From the NCBI RefSeq assembly GCF_040939455.1, contig NC_134108.1, positions 8,709,501 to 8,773,500 of the forward strand: 64,000 bases of DNA. The letters run 5' to 3'. Numbering within the stretch: the first letter of the stretch is position 1; the number at the start of each line of letters is the position of its first letter. Source of the stretch: Microcebus murinus (lineage: Eukaryota; Chordata; Mammalia; Primates; Cheirogaleidae). The position numbers and the translations under genes were made by a program. Positions 1-12,168 of this stretch are shown here, one piece after another. Below the pieces are notes generated by a model. The model made no database searches. It saw nothing but the letters and a program-made list of their open reading frames with translations, and was not told the origin of the DNA.

Positions 1-145
1 CAGTGAGTTCTGTGAGTTGTTCTAGCAAATTATTGTACTTAACAAGGTGGTGGGAACCCCCCAATTTACAGTCAGTTGGTCAGAAGTGCAGGTGGCCCCA
101 AGACTTACAGCTGGCATCTCCCATGAGGGTAATCTTATAGAGCTG

Positions 146-499
146 CAGTCTCCAACCCCCGAGCAGCAGCTTGGTACCAGTCCATGGCCTGTTAGCAACC
201 AGGCCACGTGTCACCACCTGAGCTCCACACCTCCCCCCCCCCCCATCTGTGAAAAAAGTGCCCTCCATGAAACTTAGGAACCAGGCCACACAGCAAGAGG
301 TGAGCAGCAGGCCAGAGAGCAAAGCTCCATCTGTATTTACAGCCACTACAGCTGCTCCCCATTGCTGGCATCACCACCTAAGTTCCGCCTCCCTGCCTCC
401 CTGCCTCCCCACACCACCCCCAGCTCTACCTCCGCTCTGTGGAAAAACTGTCTTCCATGGAACAGACCCTGGCACCAAAAAGGCTGGGGACCACTGTGA
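146..499. mobile_element. hAT-type non-autonomous DNA transposon fossil
   Basis: The left end reads CAGTCTCCAACCCC and the right end GGCTGGGGACCACTG, an imperfect inverted terminal pair of the kind found on hAT/Charlie-group elements. The interior has the GC-rich 'ggcctgttagcaaccaggcc' type phrase of that group, with partly duplicated segments (for example around 250-300 and 430-475). I found no convincing 8-bp target duplication. A poly-C tract lies at about 231-245. The subfamily is not certain. Confidence 0.4.
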
Positions 500-2404
500 C
501 TGAGCCCTAAAATCTGTGGGTCTGACAATAAGTTCGGGTTGCTAGTGTCAGAATAGAGTTGACACCCAGCTGGTGTCAGAGAACTAGTGTCACATTATGA
601 CCTCTTGGCCACTGTTCTGATATTCAGTCAAGAAAGAGTGGTTCAGAATGGCAAACACCAAATGATACTTTCAATTCTCCTTGGATTACTGCATACAGGT
701 TCACAATTCACATAGGGTATTCAATCCCAACTTAATTCCACTTCATACAGAGTTCTCAAATTCATAGAAGATATCTATATGTGTAACCAAACAACCAAAA
801 GAGGAACAGCTATTTTTCATAACCTCAGAAGTCAGTGGGGTGTGATCTGCTAATGAATCAGTGACCCCGATGAGCTCTGACAACAGCAAGGTACACCCTG
901 ACTTTAGTGACTGAAATGTCAGAAAATTCAAATTTACAAAGTTAAATTAGTAGATTTCAGAAAAGGGTTTACAAAAAGATTCCTTCTGACAGTAAGTTCT
1001 CTTCTATGAATTTAAAATATAATTTAATTTAAAATATTTATTTATACTCAGATTTTTTAGGAATGCATCTCCCACATAAAGCTATTCTGTTTGATTAAAC
1101 GTTAGCCACAATTTTTCTGAGCCCAAACAACACTGATATGAAAATAGACTAAAATTTATCTTATTAAAAAAGAAATCTGATTTTATAAAAATTCCAGAAT
1201 TTGTTTAGCAAGTTCATCTCCTCAACCTTGCAGGATTTTTTGTTAGTAGTGGTGATGGTGGTCTTTTGTTTTAATTTAGTTTTTGGTTTTATTGTTTTGT
1301 TTTGCTTTAAATTTTATCTCCAGGCCTAGGTACTCTCACAGCCTGGTCCTTTCACATTTGTTAACTGTTAGTGAGGTGCCCCTCACATTTCTGTAAACTG
1401 TAGCAGGGATGTCCCTTCTGCCAAACTGCAACCACCCCTTACTGGTTCCTAGTCTCCCACAGTTACCATGGCATCACCATTTTCTACAACAACTCAGCAG
1501 GTCTTCCCTGGAGCACAAAAAGAATAGTCTCTCTCTAGACACCTGAGTCATAATGTGAAAACCATGGGGCCCAGCAGCCAGGTTCTGCCACTTGGACTGA
1601 GGAGCAGAGAATGCTGGTCTGTGACAGAGAAGAGTAACTCAGAAGCACCAAGGGAGCCAAGAGAGGGGAGAGGGACAGAGCCACGAGAGAGTGTCCCGGT
1701 CCCTTCCATGCAGCGTCCCAGTCTCTGGCACTTGGCCTGGATTCCGTAGACAGCCCAGAATCCTTCCAATCAACTCCCTTTTTTGTATAAGTTAGTTCAG
1801 TTAGGGTCTCTTTCACTGGTAACTAAGAAGCCCCTAACTAACAGAGGGCTCTAGAGTGGTTTCAAAAGAGGAAAGATAGAAACCTGGAGATAGTCAACCA
1901 AGCCCAGTAGGATCCTCAAGCCAAAAAGACGCCACTCACCCCTGGGAACCTGCTCCTGGGGCAAGGCTTAAACAGCATAACACCAAATTCACCACGTCTC
2001 ACCAGGCCTGCAGGGCTCCACAGCAATTTTCTGGCAGGCCCTGGGGCCACATTAACTCTTCCAGCTAACCTACCAGCTAATTAAGGTTAAAGGGGAAATG
2101 AGTTTTTCTGTATTCTACACCACTGCTCTAAGTGTAATACAGGAGCAACAAAGCAAAGTTCTTAGGACACCATCAAAGACACCATACCTGCAGAAAAGAC
2201 CTTCCCCAGCAGCAAATCAGACCCAGAAGAAATGTGGGCATAGCAACTCCATTTACCTAATCAACTCCCAGAAGGAAAAGAAGTAAAATGTAAGCTTAAA
2301 AACCAAAGGGACATCAAATTGGGCAGAACATATTTATTTATCACACAAAAGCAGCATCTGCTATTTTTTAAGTATGTCAAAGTACTTGTTTAAAACACAA
2401 CACA
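500..2404. other. No gene recognised
   Basis: Non-coding sequence, AT-rich in places (about 1010-1060) with a T/G-rich patch at 1240-1310. I see no exon, RNA gene or clearly recognisable repeat. If the CpG island at 16 kb is a leftward TULP4 promoter, this is intronic. Confidence 0.4.
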
Positions 2405-2525
2405 TCATGACAATAGCACAACAATATGAATGTTCTTAATGCCCTGAACTGTACACTTTAAGATGGTTAAAATGGTAAATCCTGTTATGTATGCTTTACC
2501 ACTTTATCACAATTTTTTAAAAGAC
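2405..2525 (+). mobile_element. Old LINE-1 (L1M-type) 3' end fragment
   Basis: It contains the conserved 3'-UTR phrases of old mammalian LINE-1, such as 'caatatgaatgttcttaatg' and 'gtacactttaagatggttaa', and ends in a T/A-rich tail. The better-preserved copy at 13264-13690 has the same order of phrases. Heavily truncated and without coding capacity. Confidence 0.65.
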
Positions 2526-2572
2526 ATACCATGAGAGTTAGAGATGGAATGAACCCCCTCAGTTGCAAACAC

Positions 2573-2608
2573 ACCATGGGCAGTGTACATACCATGGGCA
2601 GTGTACAT
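2573..2608. repeat. Perfect 18-bp tandem duplication
   Basis: The unit ACCATGGGCAGTGTACAT occurs twice head-to-tail without mismatch (2573-2590 and 2591-2608). It is a small local duplication with no coding meaning that I can see. Confidence 0.9.
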
Positions 2609-3505
2609 ACAATAGTCATACGAATAACAAGTTTCCCAGCCCCAACAACTCAGTGCAGCACTGAGGCTGACTTAAGTGGCTAGTCTGGATGGGCAGAAAA
2701 GAGCCCTGGCTTTTTTGGGAGGAAGAGGAGGCAGAAGTTGTTGAACCAAGCAGCCATCTTCTGAAATTAGTAATAACAAAAACTCACTCCACAGTTTATT
2801 TTCCCCAACCTACTAATACCCAATCAGCACAGTCTTAACATCACTGGTTCCTAAATATTTCAACATAAACGGAACAGTTCCTCACTCCTCAGAAATCACT
2901 GCTGGTTTCCTATCAGCCACAAACAGATGGCAACTCAGAAGAGTCCTGTTCCCATTATGCCAACTTGGCAGGAGTCTCACCTGCCGCCACCTGAAACACC
3001 AATCCCTCCCACCTTTGCACAGAAGGCTCCCAAACACAACTAAAACCCTGCCTGGATGCCCACTGATCAGCATCCTTAAAAGCATGGGGAGGGAAGTCTC
3101 ATTACAACTCCACTAATTAATAAACATAGGGAGGGACCACATCACATCCTAACATAATTACAGGAATACTGTAGCTTTTCATTGCACTTCCACTATATGG
3201 TTCAGACAGGTTCCCTGCCTGATTACACTGGGATGTAATCCAGTTTTGCTAATATATCCATATGTATAAGATTCAGAGCAGATCATATCATATTAAACCT
3301 GAAGGAAACCCTTTAGAGATGCTAAAATATTCCATTTCAGACACATTAAAACACCCTTAAGACTTTACTTACAATGAAACCACCTATCTTGTTTCTATAA
3401 CCCCAAAACAGATTTCTTGGATGCAATGTTTTTTACTTAAATAATCAAAGACTAAAAGAATGACAGATTGTTCACAAATTACCCCTAAAGAAGAAAACAT
3501 GAAAG

Positions 3506-3508
<3 letters not shown>
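2609..3508. other. No gene recognised
   Basis: Unique-looking, AT-rich, non-coding sequence. No repeat family, exon or RNA gene was recognised. Confidence 0.4.

Positions 3509-3553
<45 letters not shown>
3509..3553. repeat. (TG)n microsatellite
   Basis: An uninterrupted TG dinucleotide run of about 22 units, likely polymorphic. It can be read as a His/Thr repeat on the opposite strand, which has no coding significance. Confidence 0.97.
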
Positions 3554-3556
<3 letters not shown>

Positions 3557-4012
3557 GTACTGTACTTTGCAACCATCTTTGGCTATTAAAAGTATATTTA
3601 GCTCCCTGAGGAAACCCACCTCATTGTTACTGATAGTTATGGTAAAAGAGCAGTGTCAGAGGTCCTCAGACAAATAGACTGAGCTGTTAGGGCTGGAACA
3701 ATTTTCATATTCATGAAAAGTTGATTGGCAGTGATGTTACCATATGCTGAGGATATACAGGATTATCTTCATACATAATCAGTTTCTTAAGCTACAGACG
3801 ACCCTCTTAGCCACAAAACTAGATAGACAAATTCAGCTGCAGTGGTTGGGAGATCAAAGCCCACATTATGAGAAGTTAGGCTTGTGCTGTGCACACAGAA
3901 CCCTGAGCAGGCAGAGCTGGCATTTGAAGCAGCCAGAGTTACTATTTAGAGTTGTTAAATAATTAAAGAATTTAACTGTGTGTTAGCATTGGTCATGTTA
4001 GAGAATGCCTTT

Positions 4013-4111
4013 AAAAAGTATTAACAGGGGGAAGGGGGGAATGGGCATTTATTGAAACCTTAAAATCTGTATACCCATAATATGCCAAAATTAAAAAAAA
4101 AAGTATTAACA
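4013..4111 (+). mobile_element. Ultra-short LINE-1 3' stub with perfect target duplications
   Basis: The 14-base word AAAAAGTATTAACA at 4013-4026 is repeated exactly at 4098-4111. Between them lie about 70 bases that match the last bases of the strepsirrhine LINE-1 3' UTR ('gaaaccttaaaatctgta', 'cccataatatgcc') and an A-rich tail; compare 5267-5310 and 48867-48910. This is a target-primed reverse transcription event that stopped almost at once. The perfect duplications suggest it is fairly young. Confidence 0.9.
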
Positions 4112-4963
4112 ACACAGCTGAGAGACAGAATTTTAAGTTTAAGGAAGTTGGGTCATGGGGAGAGCTAGATGGATGAATGTGATTGACACTCAGGTCACAC
4201 TTGCCAGTTCTTATAAGCAATTTGTACCTTTTCCGTTTGTGTTCTTGTCATCTTTTCCCATGAAATGAGAAATCCAGTCTTGTGTTCCATATGTAGGAAA
4301 TCTACTTTTCTGAATTACTTTTGTTACCTGAATAATGAAACAAATCTATAATATTTGAAATGCTTGGAATAAAACACAACTCTTAACATTAATAATAACA
4401 GAAAGCTCACAGTTTGCTTATCTTAGTCCATTAGTAATAATTTTTAATACTGGGACAGAAGTGATAGTCCAAGTGGCACACATCCTGTTTTTGTCTCCTT
4501 ATCCAGCTTTGATTCCAAGAGACTTGGGAATAAATGAAGTAGTGAATTGGGTGCTGCCCAGAATTTCTCCTTTATGGCTCACTAGTGCATCAGTTTCCAA
4601 CCTGCCTGGATTTATGGCATCCTATTTGTGTTTGATTTTGCATCTTCCTCCCCATGACTCTAATAGCTATGACAGCCAAGTCTCTATTATCAGTGGAGAG
4701 CAAAGTGCTGATATATGAAGCCCGTGAATTATTACTCTAATTCAATTGTATTTAGTTATATCAACCTTTAATGTTAACTAATCACTATCAGACATTTTCT
4801 GGACTATTAACAAACTACATGATTACACTGCTATATGGAATATATTTATTTAAAATTTTTGACCAATTAAAATGTTTTGAAAAATTTTGTGACACAGTGT
4901 AAAAAGCAGTCAATCATAGTGAATGAGATTGTATCTTCTGTGCATTAATGTGCAAAAAGCAGC
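4112..4963. other. No gene recognised
   Basis: AT-rich non-coding sequence. No exon, RNA gene or repeat family was recognised. Confidence 0.4.
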
Positions 4964-5336
4964 TCTAAGAAACAATGGTGATATAGCACACCTTATATTT
5001 TCCTGGTTAGAGCTGGAACCCATACTACTAAGTGAAGTATCCCAAGAATGGAAAAACAAGCACCAGATATATTCTCCAGCAAACTGGTATTAACTGAGTA
5101 GCACCTAAGTGGACACATAGGTGCTACAGTAATAGGGTATTGGGCAGGTGGGAGGGGGGAGGGGGGCGGGTATATACATACATAGTGGGTGAGATGTGCA
5201 CCATCTGGGGGATGGTCATGATGGAGACTCAGACTTTTGGGGGGAGGGGGGGAAATGGGCATTTATTGAAACCTTAAAATCTGTACCCCCATAATATGCC
5301 AAAATAAAAAAAAATAATTAAAAAAAAAAAAAAAAA
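4964..5336 (+). mobile_element. 5'-truncated strepsirrhine LINE-1 (3' end only)
   Basis: Colinear with 48568-48920 of the full-length element in this window: the last codons of ORF2 ('ctggttagagctggaaccca'), the 3' UTR with its G-rich block at 5148-5171 and again at about 5238-5252, then 'aaaccttaaaatctgta' and an A-rich tail to about 5336. It differs from the full-length copy by scattered substitutions. A clean target duplication was not found. Confidence 0.92.
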
Positions 5337-5390
5337 GTATGGGAAAGTAGTATTAAGTATCATTATAGGTCCCTCCTAGGCTAAAAAGCC

Positions 5391-5849
5391 TTTTTTTTTT
5401 TGTAAACAGAGGTATATCAATACATAGAAGCAATAATGTTTATGCGGTGTTTCAAAATCAGCTTTCATAAATGCAATATAATAAGTTTATTGTAAAATAA
5501 AGAGTCTCAAGGTTGATCACATAGTGTAGAAATGGTAGGAGTATCGTTCTTCATTCTGAGAGCCTCGGGATATCATATTATCCCCCCTTTCTTGGCTTTC
5601 TGTGTTTTGCAAGTAACTGTGGTCTCCTTGGCTGACTCAAGGTCATATAAATGCAATCTCTTTGGCTGTCCTTCACCGTTATTTGGGTGGTGACGTTCTT
5701 TCTCCTTCACATGACCCAGAAAGATTGCATGTGTTTGGTGTTGGGGAACTGATCTATTTCTCTGGTGTATGTAAGACAGCCAAAACTTGTGGGAGATCAG
5801 GCAAGCATTGTCAGGTGGACGGTACCAATAATCTCTGGAGGTCAACTTA
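5391..5849 (-). pseudogene. Candidate 5'-truncated processed pseudogene, source unknown
   Basis: On the minus strand an open frame of about 90 codons runs from 5845 to a stop at 5573. It is followed by about 170 bases of AT-rich sequence resembling a 3' UTR, with an AATAAA at about 5493-5498, and a run of 11 A (plus-strand T, about 5391-5401). This layout fits a retrocopied mRNA 3' end. There is no ATG at the start of the frame (its first codon is TTG) and a stop lies just upstream, as expected if the copy is 5'-truncated. The predicted peptide has a hydrophilic Lys/Thr-rich tail (VTCKTQKAKKGG). I do not recognise the parent gene, and no target duplication is obvious. It could also be chance or part of an unrecognised repeat. 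Confidence 0.3.
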
Positions 5850-6349
5850 AGCTAATTACTTCAACCTTTTAGTCAGTTATTATCCAACCCTTTACTAGAT
5901 TGTCAATGACTAGCAAAATTGTTTAAGTTGCACCTCATCTGGTGTTAATGAGTGGTAAAGTGGGTCTGAGGTGAGATGTCTGAAGGAGGTGGCGTGCTGG
6001 GGAGCTGGGTGCATTCACAAATCAGGTCAGAATGAGCTCCTAGAAGATTTGGTTTAATTCATTTCTCTTCATTTTGTGTCTACCTGGCCTTAAGTACTGT
6101 CTGTTACCAGAAATTGTTATTTTGAGACGTGAACTGTCTTATAGCATGGATATATCTAATGTTATTGGAAGAAGATACTTAATCACCTGGGATGCAAACC
6201 TTCAGCCACTGAATTTTTAGTCCAGTGGTTTAATTATGATCACACTCTGTTCTGTGTGGAAAATGTTTTGTTTCTTCTTCTTGGCATCCACATGGTTTTG
6301 CTTGTGGAACTTCATTGTCCCATGAGATTTACAACCTTCTGCTTCTTAA
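5850..6349. other. No gene recognised
   Basis: Non-coding sequence with no repeat family that I can name. Confidence 0.35.
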
Positions 6350-6590
6350 TTCTTTTTGTTTTTCTGTTGCCTGGGCTAGAGTGCAATGGTGTCATCATAG
6401 CTCACAGCAACCTCAAACTCCTAGGTTCAAGCAATCCTCCTGCCTAAGCCTCCCGAGTGGCTGAGACTACAGGCATGAGCCACCATGCCCAGCTAATTTT
6501 TCTATTTTTTGTAAAGATGGGATCTCATTCTTGCTCAGGTTCATCTTGAACCCTTGGCCTCAAGCAATCCTCTTTCCTTGGCCTCCCAAA
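6350..6590 (-). mobile_element. Alu SINE (old, partly degraded)
   Basis: Reverse-complement Alu: 'gttgcctgggctagagtgca', then 'ctcacagcaacctcaaactc' and 'gtctcattcttgctcaggtt'-like text. It is diverged and incomplete at the distal end (about 6590). Confidence 0.85.
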
Positions 6591-7569
6591 TTCTTAATAT
6601 GATAATTGAACTAATGTTAATCCTTAATATGATTCTAACTCTGATTTAATAGAAACTATATATATACGGACATCTTGAAAGAAGTGTATTTTCTCTTCTA
6701 ATTCTCTGATCTCCTTCTGAATTTAAAAACACAGAAATAACAATCAAAAAATTACTGAGCTATATTGGCTCTAATATAAACTGTTAACTGAGTTAGAAGT
6801 AATTGTATTTTATTTCAAAAGATGCTTCTTCTTTGAATATGTGAGTTTCTCTAGAAATCCAGGTAAATGGGGCTCCAAGTGAGAGAAGACTGCTCACCTG
6901 TGTTGAATGCTTTACTCCTCCCTCTTCTGTCTGGGCTGATTGGCACGTGTGGAAATTTGAGTCTAGTTTTGACAGTGCAGGGTCTTTGCATGATAGGACT
7001 CCTACTTCTGGTTTGACCATATCACTACTGCTGGTACCAAGTAGCCAAGCTTGACATGTTGGACTTGAAGGGGGAAAGTTTTGGGTCCTAGAAGGAGACT
7101 TTAGTTAGGAATGGTCACATTAAACAGAAGGTAGCTTTGGTGGTGCTTTCTTTGACAGAACTCCCATGTTGTGGGGAATCACAGACATTGGATAGTTGTG
7201 AAAAATATATGTGGTTTAAGAAGACTCTGAGTGAGTCTAGATGTGTCATAGATTTGAAATATGTGAAAACAGTTGTAGCAGGTAGAGCACCTAGGCATGT
7301 AGACTTTTTTCTTTTAAGAAGTTTATGGAGTTTGCTATGTTACTGTTCCAACAACCCCTTACGTGTATATTATAAATATTTTTCATAGTTTTTTGGTTGC
7401 TGTGGAACTCTGTGTTCATGACATGTTGGCATATGAAAGTTTAAATATTCTATGTAGTCAAACCTATCAATCTTTTTTCCATTGTTTCTGCTTTGATGGT
7501 TTGCTTGAAAACTCTTTCCTCATAGTGTTTTTTTTTCTTTCTTTTTTTCTTAAGCAGACCTCGGGTATT
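6591..7569. other. No gene recognised
   Basis: AT-rich non-coding sequence. Short open frames (for example 7137-7388 and 7363-7662) have no recognisable family and no splice context. Confidence 0.35.
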
Positions 7570-7835
7570 TTACATTGTCTTTTAATAAGTTTTTTATTTT
7601 GGATTTATAGAAAAATTAGAGAGAGTACAGAGTTCCCTTACCCTTCTCCTGGCTTCCTCTAATACTAACATCTTACATAATTATAGAAAAATTAGGAAAA
7701 CTAAGAAATTAACATTGGTATATTATCATTGACCAAACTTCAGACTTTGTTCAGATTTCATCAGTTTTTTCACTAATGTCCTTTTTCCAGGGTACCACAT
7801 TGCACTTAGACAGGGTACTCTTATCTAACCTGAAA
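7570..7835 (-). mobile_element. Old LINE-1 (L1M-type) 3' UTR fragment
   Basis: Phrases typical of the reverse complement of old LINE-1 3' UTRs: 'ggatttatagaaaaattaga', 'ctaatactaacatcttacat' and 'catcagttttttcactaatg'. The family is old and the limits are approximate. Confidence 0.5.
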
Positions 7836-8828
7836 ACAGCATGTTTGATAGAAACTTTGCAGTTTTACAGTTCACAGAGCCATTGTACACACATATGTGT
7901 ACTTTGGATAGGAGACTTTCTTAATTATTGGTCTTATTAGACACGTCTGCTCCATGAAGCCTCCATGCTGACAGGGGCACTGTTCTCCATGTGCAGGGCC
8001 ACAAGGAAATCTGGCATAGAAATGCTGTTCAAATTATCCAGACTGCTAATCGCTGCTTCCATTTTCCGTTTTTCATTCATTGTAATTCCCTAAGATGTTT
8101 TGCTCTCACTCTGCTACCTCGTTCTTTTGTCTGGACCTGAGTGGAAAACTAGGATATGCTGTTGCTGACTTTTAAGTCTAGGAAAGAAAGTCACCCTCAC
8201 TGTGAGGACCCTTTCTATGTTCCTACCCATCAAAGAAACCCAACATGTAAACCACCGTATCCCTGGCTTCGCCATCCAGAATCCGGCTGCTAGGCATAAC
8301 CAATCTTCCAGCTTTATGGCCTAAAATGAAGCATGTTGTGTGGATAAACACATGTCTTACTCTTTAGGCAGGTACTGAAAACATGGTACTAAAAGGGTTT
8401 TCTACACAAAACTCTTGATTTCTCCAATATTGGATTGAAAATCACACACACACACACACATACAAATCAGAGGAGTAACTGCCTCAAGAAGTTTAAACTA
8501 ATCTTCCTTTTGTGGTTGGCAAACTGGTAAAAGAAAAATCTAGTAAGATGAAAAAATTCTGAATGCAGTGACAACCGCCCATAACATTTAAGTGAAATTC
8601 AAAAACATTGAGCAACAGTTTTTGAAAACATTTTTTAGAACTTAGTGTTCCAGCTAGTAACTAACCGGACAATAGCTGAGACACAAAAGTAAAGTCTAAG
8701 ACTTCATAAAAATCTTTCATAAAAGATTATTTATTGAAAGCCTTAACCAGATCTCATATCACAAAATAACACGTTAACCCAGTAGCTCTAATATCCCCAC
8801 TTCAAACTGGGAGAAGATTCCAAGAATT
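7836..8828. other. No gene recognised; short CA run
   Basis: Non-coding. The only distinct item is a short (CA)n run at about 8446-8460. Confidence 0.4.
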
Positions 8829-8844
8829 AAAACTACCAAGAAGG

Positions 8845-9180
8845 GGCCGGGCGTGGTGGCTCACGCCTGTAATCCTAGCACTTTGGGAGGCCAAGGCGGG
8901 CGGATTGCTCAAGGTCAGGAGTTCGAAACCAGCCTGAGCGAGACCCCGTCTCTACCAAAAATAGAAATAAATTAATTGACCAACTAAAAATATATATACA
9001 AAAAATTAGCCGGGCATGGTGGCGCATGCCTGTAGTCCCAGCTACTTGGGAGGCTGAGGCAGTAGGATCGCTGAGCCCCGGAGATTGAGGTTGCTGTGAG
9101 CCAGGCTGACGCCACGGCACTCACTCTAGCCTGGGCAACAAAGTGAGACTCTGTCTCAAAAAAAAAAAAAAAAAAAAAAA
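8845..9180 (+). mobile_element. Full-length dimeric strepsirrhine Alu with 16-bp target duplication
   Basis: Starts GGCCGGGCGTGGTGGCTCA and has intact RNA polymerase III A and B box regions in the left arm, the AT-rich linker between arms ('ccaactaaaaatatatatac') and a tail of about 23 A. The word AAAACTACCAAGAAGG at 8829-8844 recurs at 9179-9194, a perfect target duplication, so the insertion is relatively young. Confidence 0.97.
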
Positions 9181-9194
9181 AACTACCAAGAAGG

Positions 9195-10842
9195 AAGATC
9201 AGAAATAATGGTAACAACATAATACCTCATATAATGTTTCCAAATCCTTTCACACTCATTACAGTCTAAATTGAGTCTTTAATTTTTAAAAAGTGAGAAA
9301 TTAATATCTTATATTGCAGTATGTGTTATCTTTTTCAAAGCTCTCTCAAATCCACTTTAATTCTAATTGTGCTTCTGATGAAAAATAACAACAGTGAGAA
9401 AGATGTTCAAATAAATCTATATTATCTGCACAGTACCTCTGCATACCTACAAAGTAATATCCTACACTTTACAACCTACTATACATTACCATTGGAGGCT
9501 TTTCATAAACACTACATTTCAATTCCATTCTTAAAATATTCTCTCTCAAGGGTGAGTATCTTGACACCATATAAGTCCAAAGAATGTTACTGCTATGTAC
9601 TAACATCAGAAAAATATATATATGATTCTGAATTAACGATATCTAAAGGGGAAAAGAGCATTTTTAAAATCCATGGATAATCCAAAATTTAATTTTGATC
9701 ATTTTCCATGAAAGCAAGAAACCAAATAGAGTTGACCCACTGGTATAGGTCCTAACATGTTAAGATGATGGTTTAAGGGAGCAGAATGCCCAAGTTTATT
9801 AGACTATGCAGTAATTTTACAGAGATGGGGTAATTAATTTAACATTTCTGAGGAAGGAATCTATTTAACTATTAATAAATATTAGTACACTTATCTATTT
9901 CCTTGTCTTTCTGGGATATCTTCCTCTTTCTTTAGTTAAAACAACCTCAACTCCCCATGTGCCTCTTCCCCCATTCTAGATGGTCTTTGTGGGAGTTTCA
10001 ACTGAAAGCAACCCTACACACACACACACACACACACACGCACATGCACAAATAGGAATGCACACAGAGCCAAAAATGGGCAAATTACCCAAACTAAGTC
10101 AATCACATGCTCAGTCCAAGAAATCTGAATCTCATGACCGGAGAATGAAACTAGCTGGTACAGTCTTTGAGACCATGGCAACCTAAACAAGCTATCCATC
10201 AGGTGGTTCTCAAAGCCTAGATATTCTGAGCTTGGCCTCCAAAGCCCAGTTGTTCAGCATCTTCTGTGCCTATACTATATCTAAGTTCTACACCTACAGT
10301 TCTATAATCTACCATTTTCATTCAATAATATAGCATGAGAATCCTTCCAGACTGGTCAATAACAATGCATATCACTATTTTCAATGGCTGCATGCAATGG
10401 GGTGCTATCATCTATTCAATTCTTTATTTAAGGTTATTTCCTGTTCTTTACAGGATGTACATATATCTTTCCTAACTTTTCCTATTATTTCTTTAAGATA
10501 AATTCCTATTAAATGTTTACTTTCCCAGTTGAAGGCTATGTACATTTTGCATTCTGATACCTAACAGCAGCTATCTAGAACAAGTACCTCAATTTCTACC
10601 TGTACAGAGACTATCTGAGCATACACACTTCCTTCACCTGCACCAGCACTGGAATTAGCATCATCCTCATTATTCCCATTCCACACTGGGAGATGCCAAA
10701 ATGGTAAGATTACTAAAAAAAGGAATAACAGAAGTCAAGATAATAACATACTTTATATTAAGTTTTACCAAATCATTTCACATCCATAAAGGTCTAAACT
10801 GTGTCTAAATTACATTGCCAACATAATAATGAAAAAATGGTG
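9195..10842. other. No gene recognised; CA microsatellite
   Basis: Non-coding, AT-rich. A (CA)n run lies at about 10015-10038. A 119-codon open frame at 9321-9680 has no family resemblance and biased AT-rich composition, so I treat it as chance. Confidence 0.4.
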
Positions 10843-11272
10843 TCTCAGTCTGCTCTGGCTGTTATAACAGAACACCATAACAAAAGAAATTTATTTTCTC
10901 ACAGTTCTGGTGGCTAGAAGTCTAAGATCAAGGTACTGGGAAGGTAAGTTTCATTCTTAGGCTTTTGCTCTTGGCTTGCAGGCAGCTGCCATTTTGCTGT
11001 GTGCTCACATGACCTCATGTATGTGTGCGCACATGCGTGTGCTCGTGCACATGAGCATGTGCACTTACAGGAAGGAAGAAAGCAAGCAAGCTCTCTGGTA
11101 TCTCTTCTTGTAAGGGCACTACTCCCATCAGGAGGACCCCACGCTTGTTACCTCATCTGATACTAATTACCTCCCAAAGGCCCTACTTCCAAATACCCTC
11201 CCGTTGGGAGTTAGGGTTTCAACATATAAATGAGGAAGGGAGAGAGCACAACCATTCAGATCATAACAAACA
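10843..11272 (-). mobile_element. MLT1-type MaLR solo LTR
   Basis: In reverse orientation it follows the MLT1 LTR order: 'ctctggctgttataacagaa', 'tttattttctcacagttctg', 'ctcttcttgtaagggcacta', 'ttacctcccaaaggccctac' and 'gggtttcaacatataaatga'. About 430 bases, a usual length for a solo LTR of this non-autonomous ERVL-related family. No internal region and no coding potential. A purine/TG-rich patch at 11020-11070 is a local expansion. Confidence 0.75.
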
Positions 11273-12168
11273 GTATCTTATTTTTGCTTTGAATTTCATT
11301 TCTTTAATGACTAGTGAACGTGGATATTTTAATATGCTTATTGTCCATTTATTTTTCCTTTTTTTTCTTTTAAAAATGGTCTGTTCTGATTCCATGTCTG
11401 AAATAGAAAGGATGAGCCTGCAACACCTATCTCACCATACCAGAAAGCGAGGGCGCTAGTAAGATTACTAGAGGCATGTCAGAAGGGCTCAGGAGCCAAC
11501 AGAAAAAACCTCTTCTGCCCAAAGAGGGGCCAATTTGAGCATTAAAAGGACAATTACTGCAACGGACTGAAACACACCATATAGGCTCATAATGGTACTC
11601 AAAAAAAGGAAGAAAACCTTCATCCATCACCATTGCAGGTTGCTAGGGGATCACCTCCTAACTTTGAAAACTGGTAAATCAAAGGAAATAATCAGACATT
11701 TTCTCACCCTTCCTACACAATCTATACCTAAATGTAATCAAATAATTGATGGAGAATTTCTACTTGTATATGTATTTCAGCTAATAACTAAAGAGGGAAT
11801 GATAGATTTAGAATGTAATCATACTGTAAGCCCTCATGAATCAATCAAGAATGGCTGCTAATGGAATGCAGAACAGATTTTTTTTAAAAAATAGTTGCTA
11901 ACATCACAAAAAGAAAATAATCCTGACCCCACCAAAAATAAAATCTGATTCTTTTGATCAAGCTTCTAAATCAACCTACCAGTGTATAGAAACACAACAA
12001 ATAAAGAAACGTATTTAACATTACAGGGATGCAATCAGTGAAATTCAATTTCTTCAATAAAAAGTTGCAAAGAAAAGATAGAAAACCTATATATTAAGAG
12101 ACAAACCATCCAAATGCAATGTATGGACCCTATTTGGATCTTAACTCAAACAAACAATCACAAATACA
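11273..12168. other. No gene recognised
   Basis: AT-rich non-coding sequence; no exon or repeat family named. Confidence 0.35.

Noticed and set aside
3509..3553. Poly-His/Thr peptide from the TG repeat
   Set aside because: Translation of a microsatellite; no gene.
9321..9680. 119-codon open frame
   Set aside because: AT-rich, no promoter, splice or family context; within chance expectation for 64 kb.
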